NCBI GenBank assembly: GCA_964348745.1
Contig: CAYGDT010000022.1
Location: 1 to 18,164, forward strand
Direction: 5' to 3'
DNA from: CAYGDT01 sp964348745
Lineage (GTDB): Bacteria; Patescibacteriota; Gracilibacteria; Peribacterales; Peribacteraceae
Length of the DNA: 18,164 nt
Part shown: positions 6,959-12,658 of the stretch, piece by piece
Layout of the letters: the number at the start of each line of letters is the position of its first letter
Position numbering within the stretch: the first letter of the stretch is position 1
Translations under genes and position numbers: made by a program
The notes under the pieces: generated by a model
What the model was told of the DNA's origin: nothing
The model's input: only the letters and a program-made list of their open reading frames with translations
Databases searched by the model: none

Positions 6959-8639
6959 GCTTAGCATGCAGCGCTCGTGTGCACAGTGTCATGCCGGCTT
7001 TGAGATCACAGACGATGATCTCGTGTTCTACGACAAAGTGTCGCCTGTGTTTGCCGGCAAGAAATTTCTTATTCCACCTCCGTTACAGTGTCCCGATTGT
7101 AGATTTCGGCGCAGGATGGTCTGGCGTCGAGAGCACGTTCTAAAAAAACGAGACTGCAGTGCCTGTCGGTGTCCTATTATTTCAATTCATACTCCTGACA
7201 CTCCTTTTCCTGTGTACTGCCTCAAGTGTTGGTGGAGTGATGCGTACGATCCTCTTCAATATGGCACGACATTTGATGTGAATAAGTCTTTCTTGAAGCA
7301 ATTTCGTTCTCTCTACGATACTGTTCCGCAGATTGCCATGATGAATGACAATGGTGTTGGGAGCGAAAATTGTGAGTACACGCAGGATTTTGCGTTCGGA
7401 AAAAATTGCTATCTGATCACGGGTGCTTGGGAGCTTCAAGACTGTTATTACTGCGATTGCAATTGTCTCCAGAGCAGGCATCTCTTCGATTGCTATTCGG
7501 TTCATGCGTCTGAGCTTGTCTATGACTCTCTTTCAAGCCAGAAGCTCTATCGGTGTTCAAATATGAATCACTGTGAGAGCTGCAACGACTGCATCTTTGG
7601 GATCGATCTGAAAGGATGCAGCGATTGCGTCGGTTGTATCGGGCTTCGTCAGCAACGTTTTCGCATCTTCAATAAGCAACACACCGAGGACGAATATAGG
7701 AAAGCAGTTGCTAACTTACGGCTCGATTCGAGAACAGGTGTAGAAGCACTGCGGAAACAATTTGATGCATGGGTCATTGATTATCCTCGCAAGGCATCTC
7801 ACATGGTCAACTGTGAAAATTGTTTGGGGGATGATCTCTTTAATTGTAAAAATGTATATATGGGATTTCAGCAACAAGACGCAGAATACTGCAAATATAT
7901 CGTCCATGGCGATGGATCGAAGAATTCGTACGATGTAAGCCAAACGGGACGTTTGGAATGGTGTTATGAGGGGGTTACTCCAGACAAGTCCTACATGACG
8001 CACTTCACGACGTGGTGCTGGAAATCGCAAAACATTCTGTACAGTGATAATTGTCATAATTCTCAGCATCTTTTCGGATGCATTGCTCTCAAGCACAAGA
8101 AATTTTGTGTTCTAAATACGCAGTACACACAAGTAGAGTATGAGCGACTTGCTTCGAAGATAATTGAAAGAATGATGGTAGATGGTGAGTGGGGAGAATT
8201 CTTTCCTATGACTATGACTCCTTTCTGCTACAACGAAACTGCAGCGCAGGAATACTTCCCGACGACGAAAGAAGGCGCAGAGACACTAGGAGTTGCTTGG
8301 CGTGAGGATCATGAAAGGCTGTCGCATTTCTCATCTATTGTTCCAGATTCCATTCTTGATACTCAGGATGATATCGTTGATAAGACATTACCGTGCATGC
8401 AGTGCGGTAAACAGTACAAAATTTTATCGCAAGAACTTTCGTTTTATCGTACCATGAACATTCCTGCACCCGATTGTTGTTACGAATGTCGCTTCGCACA
8501 ACGTGTGGCGCGCCGTAACCCTCGCAAACTCTGGAACCGCCAGTGTGCCAAATGTCATGGCCCAATCACTACGAGCTACGCTCCGGAAAGACCTGAAATC
8601 GTCTACTGTGAATCTTGTTACTTAGCAGCCGTCTACTAA
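6957..8639 (+). CDS. Cys-rich protein with duplicated zinc-ribbon-like modules at both ends
   Basis: The 560-residue product has 42 cysteines, mostly in CxxC pairs. The N-terminal module has C8/C11, C45/C48, C67/C70 and C88/C91. The C-terminal one has C480/C483, C508/C511, C530/C533 and C551/C554. The last three pairs have identical spacing (22 and 21 residues) in both, with shared flanking words (L-FY, R-x3-RR, PI, P-x2-P, VYC). The centre holds many single and paired Cys and two copies of a 22-residue motif (226-247 and 374-395) of the form GCI-x-L...F...N-x-Q-x-T-x2-EY. Metal (zinc) binding is inferred. The job is unknown. From memory, CPR relatives are often labelled CaiB/BaiF or zinc-ribbon protein, and nothing here resembles a CoA transferase. 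ATG 6966 is an alternative start. The reading frame upstream of 6957 overlaps the regulator and is not coding. Confidence 0.8.
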   Translation: MLSMQRSCAQCHAGFEITDDDLVFYDKVSPVFAGKKFLIPPPLQCPDCRFRRRMVWRREHVLKKRDCSACRCPIISIHTPDTPFPVYCLKCWWSDAYDPLQYGTTFDVNKSFLKQFRSLYDTVPQIAMMNDNGVGSENCEYTQDFAFGKNCYLITGAWELQDCYYCDCNCLQSRHLFDCYSVHASELVYDSLSSQKLYRCSNMNHCESCNDCIFGIDLKGCSDCVGCIGLRQQRFRIFNKQHTEDEYRKAVANLRLDSRTGVEALRKQFDAWVIDYPRKASHMVNCENCLGDDLFNCKNVYMGFQQQDAEYCKYIVHGDGSKNSYDVSQTGRLEWCYEGVTPDKSYMTHFTTWCWKSQNILYSDNCHNSQHLFGCIALKHKKFCVLNTQYTQVEYERLASKIIERMMVDGEWGEFFPMTMTPFCYNETAAQEYFPTTKEGAETLGVAWREDHERLSHFSSIVPDSILDTQDDIVDKTLPCMQCGKQYKILSQELSFYRTMNIPAPDCCYECRFAQRVARRNPRKLWNRQCAKCHGPITTSYAPERPEIVYCESCYLAAVY

Positions 8640-8643
8640 GAAA

Positions 8644-8683
8644 GATTCACCCCGAGCGAACAAAGCGAGTCGAGGGGTGAATC
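8644..8683. terminator. Terminator-like hairpin after the Cys-rich gene
   Basis: GATTCACCCC (8644-8653) pairs perfectly with GGGGTGAATC (8674-8683) across a 20-base loop that can add a few further pairs. The following GTGTTATTT is T-rich but interrupted. It begins 5 bases after the stop codon, and A-rich sequence on the left could let it work in both directions. Confidence 0.6.
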
Positions 8684-8722
8684 GTGTTATTTGGAAACAG
8701 TATATTGACCCAATACAATGCA

Positions 8723-8750
8723 TCGACAATTTCGATGAAGTAGCTATGAT
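8723..8750 (+). promoter_or_regulatory. Enolase promoter (leaderless spacing)
   Basis: TCGACA (8723-8728, 5 of 6) and TATGAT (8745-8750, 5 of 6) are separated by 16 bases. ATG 8757 follows the -10 by exactly 6 bases. A stray TTGACC/TACAAT pair just upstream (8705-8719) has a spacer of only 3 bases and is not functional as such. Confidence 0.65.
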
Positions 8751-8756
8751 ACGGGC

Positions 8757-10025
8757 ATGGCGACTATTGAACGTATTCACGCACGTCAGATTCTCGATTC
8801 ACGAGGCAACCCCACTGTCGAGGTGGATATCTTTCTTGATGATGGTTCATTCGGGCGTGCCGCGGTGCCGTCGGGCGCTTCTACCGGTACGCATGAAGCG
8901 CTGGAACTGCGTGATGGCGATGCAAAGATCTATATGGGACAGTCGGTTACTAAAGCTATGGAGCACGTCAACGGCCCGCTTGCCGATGCTCTCAAGGGCA
9001 AAGCGGTGAGCGATCAGCGCACACTGGATCAGATCATGCTGGATCTCGATGGAACACCCAATAAGTCCCATCTCGGCGCGAACGCTCTGTTGGGAGTTTC
9101 CATGGCGGCCTGCCGCGCACGCGCGACCGCGGAAGGCAAACCGCTCTGGGAGTCGCTCGCAGATCAGTTTGGTGTCAAAAATGCACCGCTCCTCCCCGTG
9201 CCCATGATGAATGTAATCAATGGGGGTAAGCATGCGGATTCGGGCCTTAGTTTTCAGGAGTGCATGATTATTCCGACAGGGTTTGATCGATTCAGTGATG
9301 CGTTGCGCGCAGGCTCTGAAATCTTCCATCATCTGAAAAAACTTCTGAAGGATGCAGACTACACGGTGGCCGTTGGCGACGAAGGGGGATTTGCTCCTCA
9401 AATAAGCGGTACCAGTGAGGCGTTTGATTTTCTTGTGCAGGCAATCGATATTGCCGGGTATGCAGGCAAGGTCGTTCTTGGGATCGATGCCGCTGCTTCC
9501 GAATTCTTCAGTAAGGGTGTGTACAGTGTGGACGGTAAGAAATTCACTGCGTCGCAACTTTCGGAGTATTACGCGGATCTCTGTGCGAAGTACCCTTTGA
9601 TCAGCATTGAAGACAGCCACAGCGAAGACGACTGGGAAGGGTTTGCGCAGCTGACCGCACTCCTTGGTTCCACGCATCAGTTCGTCGGTGATGATCTTTT
9701 AGTCACCAATGTCGAGCGCATTCAACGGGCTATCGAAGAACAGTCTGTGAATTCCGTGCTCATCAAGTTGAATCAAATCGGCACTGTGAGCGAAGCAGTT
9801 GATGCTATTTTGATGACGCAAAAACAGGGATGGACCGCAGTTGTCAGCCATAGGAGTGGCGAAACGGAAGATACGTTTATCGCACACCTTGCCGTTGGCT
9901 TACAGACGGGACAGATCAAAACAGGATCGCTCTGCCGTACAGATCGTGTGTGTAAGTATAATGAGTTGCTGCGGATAGAAGAGCAGCTTGGCTCTAAGGC
10001 ACGGTATGAGTCGCCATTTGCGTAG
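8757..10025 (+). CDS. eno: Enolase (phosphopyruvate hydratase)
   Basis: Enolase converts 2-phosphoglycerate to phosphoenolpyruvate in glycolysis, in the cytosol. At 422 residues it has the normal length. The N-terminal domain carries AAVPSGASTG (35-44), the mobile active-site loop. Catalytic and Mg2+-binding residues are in place: E209 in VGDEGGF, D244 in GIDAA, E285 in SIEDS, D312 in GDD, K338 in IKLNQ, the SHRSGETED signature (364-372) and K388 in GQIKTGS. Small departures from the commonest sequence (IEDS instead of IEDP or IEDG, DLLVTN instead of DLFVTN) are conservative. The start is fixed by homology and by the -10 box 6 bases upstream. It is transcribed alone, between the hairpin at 8644 and the tRNA-Pro gene. 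Confidence 0.98.
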   Translation: MATIERIHARQILDSRGNPTVEVDIFLDDGSFGRAAVPSGASTGTHEALELRDGDAKIYMGQSVTKAMEHVNGPLADALKGKAVSDQRTLDQIMLDLDGTPNKSHLGANALLGVSMAACRARATAEGKPLWESLADQFGVKNAPLLPVPMMNVINGGKHADSGLSFQECMIIPTGFDRFSDALRAGSEIFHHLKKLLKDADYTVAVGDEGGFAPQISGTSEAFDFLVQAIDIAGYAGKVVLGIDAAASEFFSKGVYSVDGKKFTASQLSEYYADLCAKYPLISIEDSHSEDDWEGFAQLTALLGSTHQFVGDDLLVTNVERIQRAIEEQSVNSVLIKLNQIGTVSEAVDAILMTQKQGWTAVVSHRSGETEDTFIAHLAVGLQTGQIKTGSLCRTDRVCKYNELLRIEEQLGSKARYESPFA

Positions 10026-10031
10026 TCTTCT

Positions 10032-10051
10032 GTTTGTTTATTGAAACAAAC
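10032..10051. repeat. Perfect hairpin after enolase
   Basis: GTTTGTTT (10032-10039) and AAACAAAC (10044-10051) form an 8-bp stem with an ATTG loop, 6 bases after the enolase stop. It is AT-rich with no T-tract, so it would be a weak terminator or an mRNA 3' end. It overlaps the possible -35 of the tRNA gene. Confidence 0.45.
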
Positions 10052-10067
10052 CCCAGAAATTTATAGT
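10041..10067 (+). promoter_or_regulatory. Possible tRNA-Pro promoter
   Basis: TTGAAA (10041-10046) and TATAGT (10062-10067, 5 of 6) have a 15-base spacer, slightly short. Transcription would start about 7 bases before the mature tRNA 5' end. Confidence 0.4.
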
Positions 10068-10081
10068 AAGCTACAGAAGTT

Positions 10082-10157
10082 CGGGGCGTAGTTCAGTTGG
10101 TAGAATGCACGGCTGGGGGCCGTGTGGTCGCTGGTTCGAGTCCAGTCGCCCCGACCA
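10082..10157 (+). tRNA. tRNA-Pro (anticodon GGG), CCA encoded
   Basis: The 76 bases fold into a full cloverleaf. The acceptor stem CGGGGCG pairs with CGCCCCG, giving the C1-G72 pair typical of bacterial tRNA-Pro. The D stem is GTTC/GAAT, the anticodon stem CACGG/CCGTG with loop CTGGGGG (anticodon GGG at 34-36), and the T arm GCTGG/CCAGT with loop TTCGAGT. Discriminator A and CCA are encoded. GGG reads CCC and CCU codons. No other tRNA is next to it. Confidence 0.96.
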
Positions 10158-10243
10158 AAAGTATTTCTTCATCTACATACGGAAAAAGAATCATCTGCGA
10201 ACGACCTCGCCGTAGCCTTGGCGAAGGCGGGTCGCCCCGACCA
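10145..10243. repeat. 13-bp direct repeat of the tRNA-Pro 3' end
   Basis: GTCGCCCCGACCA, the last 13 bases of the tRNA gene (10145-10157), recurs exactly at 10231-10243. The 73 bases between hold no gene. Copies of tRNA 3' ends are typical scars of tRNA-targeting integrases or of partial tRNA duplication. No integrase is visible here. Confidence 0.6.
10207..10230. repeat. Hairpin-forming, possibly dispersed, short repeat
   Basis: TCGCC (10207-10211) can pair with GGCGA (10220-10224). Alternatively GCCTT (10215-10219) pairs with AAGGC (10224-10228). The sequence around GTAGCCTTGGCGAAGGCGG resembles, from memory, a short element scattered between genes in many CPR genomes. Only one copy is in this window, so its repeat status is inferred. 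Confidence 0.35.
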
Positions 10244-10294
10244 GAGTTATTACAATCAATCCTCGACCTTCTCAGTGCTCGATGAAGCGTACTA

Positions 10295-10939
10295 TCATAT
10301 GTCATCCTCATTTTTCGTAATCTCTCTAAATTCGTTTATAGGTAGACTGCCGTCAGAACACTGTTGCCAAACTATGTCAGCTTTTGAGGCCTCTTCACGC
10401 AAACGTGCTGCAGCACAGACATCTTTTGGAGGTTGATTGAGATAACAATCTCTACTTCGCAGAAGTAGAATAACCGAACGTCCCCAGCTTTTTATCATTT
10501 CCTCGTCGAGTGAGACAGCGGACATACGACCACTGCTTTTTGGCCTATGTAAGATATCACTGTCTCGACCACCTACTCCATATCTCTCTGTCATATTGTG
10601 CACTGTTCGCAGTCTTACAGCTGCTTGAATCATACCTGATGCACTACCTAATTTCATATTCCCAGTTACTTTCTCAATTTCTGATACTACTTGTCGAACA
10701 GCATTTTCAGTAGTAGGCGCACTTATTGTAAGGTCATACCCCAAATTGAAGCTGTAAACCTGAGCCAGCCGTTCAATCAAGCCTCTCATACATGGAAAGC
10801 CATTGAGTGTCCCTTCTTGGACAGGAATCATATCTGCAATCCGATGAAGTTCATTCTTAGCAAAATCATATATCACTTCACCACGCCTCCTAGCATCAAC
10901 CGTATCAAGTGTTGTCCAAGTTTCCGTAGTGGGATTCAT
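10295..10939 (-). CDS. Hypothetical protein, no recognisable family
   Basis: The 214-residue frame has no motif I can name. It is soluble and rather polar, with predicted helical stretches (RGEVIYDFAKNELHRIADMI, RGLIERLAQVY, ENAVRQVVSEIEKVTG) and no signal peptide or membrane segment. It is probably real: a CATTAT -10 box lies exactly 6 bases before its ATG, the arrangement seen at other genes here, and no competing frame exists. It sits alone between the tRNA-Pro scar and the DHH gene, facing the opposite way to its neighbours, which fits an acquired gene. It could also be a lineage-specific orphan. Confidence 0.6.
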   Translation of the reverse strand: MNPTTETWTTLDTVDARRRGEVIYDFAKNELHRIADMIPVQEGTLNGFPCMRGLIERLAQVYSFNLGYDLTISAPTTENAVRQVVSEIEKVTGNMKLGSASGMIQAAVRLRTVHNMTERYGVGGRDSDILHRPKSSGRMSAVSLDEEMIKSWGRSVILLLRSRDCYLNQPPKDVCAAARLREEASKADIVWQQCSDGSLPINEFREITKNEDDI

Positions 10940-10945
10940 AGTGGG

Positions 10946-10951
10946 ATAATG
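10946..10951 (-). promoter_or_regulatory. -10 box of the orphan ORF (leaderless spacing)
   Basis: On the minus strand CATTAT (5 of 6 to TATAAT) is followed by CCCACT and then the ATG at 10939, again a gap of 6 bases. No good -35 is seen. Confidence 0.5.
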
Positions 10952-11066
10952 GGAATAAAGTACGCTAAACTATTTTACTTTCAGCAAGTAGTCAAGTCAC
11001 GTCAAACAGCAAAATGCCATGCATAGACTCGCTTCTCAAAAACTCCAGCACGGATATTGCCAGTAC

Positions 11067-11091
11067 GGACGGATTCTGCCAGAATCCGCCC
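11067..11091. repeat. Palindrome in the 255-base gap before the DHH gene
   Basis: CGGATTC (11070-11076) and GAATCCG (11082-11088) flank TGCCA, and outer GG/CC (11067-11068, 11090-11091) can extend the stem. A second imperfect dyad (ATTGCC...GGCGCAAT) follows within 40 bases. With only a broken T-run after it and no gene ending nearby on either strand, a terminator role is unlikely. It may be a protein site or a repeat remnant. The rest of 10952-11135 shows nothing I can name. Confidence 0.45.
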
Positions 11092-11135
11092 TTATGCTTT
11101 CTATCTATTGCCAAGATTGGCGCAATGTCTGATTA

Positions 11136-11164
11136 TTGTCAATTTACTATAAATATGTTATAAT
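11136..11164 (+). promoter_or_regulatory. Strong promoter of the DHH phosphoesterase gene
   Basis: TTGTCA (11136-11141, 5 of 6), a 17-base spacer and a perfect TATAAT (11159-11164) sit in AT-rich DNA. The ATG is 30 bases beyond the -10, giving a leader of about 24 bases without a Shine-Dalgarno. It is the best consensus match in the window. Confidence 0.75.
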
Positions 11165-11194
11165 AATACGTTAACTACTTAGTTACTCGGTTCC

Positions 11195-12550
11195 ATGCCA
11201 CTCCATCAAGATCAAATAACGGCAGCTATGAGCGCAATACAGTCTGCGCAGAGAATCCTCGTGGTTCCGCACGCAAATGTCGATCCCGATGGACTCGGCT
11301 CGGCGCTCGCGTGTTACTTGATACTCTCTCAGCTCGGCAAGGACATCACCGTCATCTGTCCGGACACGAAGCCGGAAAACCTGCAGTTTCTCCCGAGTTT
11401 CGATAAGTTGCAGGCAGACGTGGACGGAACCAAGAACTTCGTGATTACCGTTAATCTCTCCAAGGGTGTAGAGGTCGATAAGCTCCGCTACACCGTGGAG
11501 GATAACAAGGTGAATATTATTGTCATGCCCAAGAGCGGATCGATCAGTCCGCAGCATATCTCGTTTGGGGACACCGGTCCCGCATTCGATCTTCTCATAG
11601 TCGTCGATACCGCCGACCTGCCGTTACTGGGACAATTTTATACGGAGAATGTGGATCTGTTTTCGTCCGTGCCGATCCTCAACATCGACCATCACATCAG
11701 CAATACGCAGTTCGGACAGTTGCATATGATCGATACCACGGCCGCTTCGGCGACGGAGGTGCTCTACGATTTTTTCACGCGCGAATCCTTGTTCAAAGAT
11801 CGCATGACGCCCGATATTGCAACGCTTCTCCTGACAGGTCTTATTACCGATACCCGCAGTTTCCAGAACCCAAACACCACGCCGCGCAGCTTGGAAGTCG
11901 CTGCGGAGCTTTTGGAGCGCGGTGCGCGCCAGCAAGAAATCGTCCAGCATATCTATAAAACGAAGCCTCTCTCCACGCTTAAAATCTGGGGCCGTGCGTT
12001 AAACAAGATCCAGATCGATCGTGGCGCGGGGATCGTTTGGTCTTCGGTGAGCAAAGAAGATCTCGCGGAGATGGAGGCGACCAGTAAAGAAACGGCAGGA
12101 ATTCTGGATGAATTAATCTCCACAATTCCGGATGCGTATGTGCACGTACTCTTTACGGAAACTGAAGAGGGTCTCAAAGCGAGTATGCGTTCTTCAGCTT
12201 CCGTCGACGCAAGCAGTCTCTCGGGGCAGCTTTTCGGCGGAGGCGGACATCCGCGTGCAGCAGGATTCAAAGTGAAAGGATTCGAGAACTTCGCGCTCGC
12301 CGTTCTCGATTGCGTGCAAAAACTGAAGGAGGGGATGCGCGCGCAGCGTGAAGCTTCCTCGCAGGGGTTCGCCTATACGCAAACGCACATTCCACAGCCG
12401 CAAGAAAGCGTTGCTGCAAAGCCACAGACCGCCTTTACGCCACGCGTGGCGGGGAAAGATGTGCTCTCGGAAATGGAGAAGTCTGATTCGAATGTGCCGA
12501 GAAGCGGTGGGGGAACGGATGTTGTTTCAGAGCTCAGTACGCAAAATTAA
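11195..12550 (+). CDS. DHH/DHHA1 phosphoesterase (NrnA/RecJ-like)
   Basis: The 451-residue protein belongs to the DHH superfamily that hydrolyses short oligonucleotides and, in NrnA, pAp. Metal-binding motifs are present: H26 with D30/D32 in HANVDPDGLGS, D138 in VVDTAD, D165-H166-H167 in NIDHH, and D219 in LITDTRSF. The DHHA1 substrate-binding motif GGGGHPRAAG lies at 348-357. Compared with NrnA (~320 residues) there are roughly 50 extra residues between motifs I and II (about 75-128) and a low-complexity, Gln/Ser-rich tail from about 380. In many bacteria nrnA-type genes sit near infB, rbfA and truB. Here infB follows after 108 bases, which fits. The substrate is not provable from sequence, so I leave the symbol empty. 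Confidence 0.9.
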   Translation: MPLHQDQITAAMSAIQSAQRILVVPHANVDPDGLGSALACYLILSQLGKDITVICPDTKPENLQFLPSFDKLQADVDGTKNFVITVNLSKGVEVDKLRYTVEDNKVNIIVMPKSGSISPQHISFGDTGPAFDLLIVVDTADLPLLGQFYTENVDLFSSVPILNIDHHISNTQFGQLHMIDTTAASATEVLYDFFTRESLFKDRMTPDIATLLLTGLITDTRSFQNPNTTPRSLEVAAELLERGARQQEIVQHIYKTKPLSTLKIWGRALNKIQIDRGAGIVWSSVSKEDLAEMEATSKETAGILDELISTIPDAYVHVLFTETEEGLKASMRSSASVDASSLSGQLFGGGGHPRAAGFKVKGFENFALAVLDCVQKLKEGMRAQREASSQGFAYTQTHIPQPQESVAAKPQTAFTPRVAGKDVLSEMEKSDSNVPRSGGGTDVVSELSTQN

Positions 12551-12658
12551 GTAGTGATGACATGCACGTGCATGCGATTTTCTATCGTATCTTCACGCTT
12601 TACTCTTTGTTCCAGGCACTTCTCTGTTACACTCTTCACGGCTTTCGCCCAGTATTTT

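Noticed and set aside
6957..8639. CaiB/BaiF CoA-transferase annotation for the Cys-rich protein
   Set aside because: No CoA-transferase motif or fold pattern is visible. The sequence is dominated by CxxC pairs.
10145..10243. A complete mobile element between the two 13-bp repeats
   Set aside because: Only 73 bases separate them and no integrase or transposase is present anywhere in the window.
10093..10311. Open frames over the tRNA-Pro gene on both strands
   Set aside because: They are translations of the tRNA and the adjacent repeat, a common source of false proteins.
12554..12658. Extending infB upstream to 12554
   Set aside because: The extra Cys/Phe-rich residues do not match IF-2, whose N-terminal module begins at the ATG at 12659.
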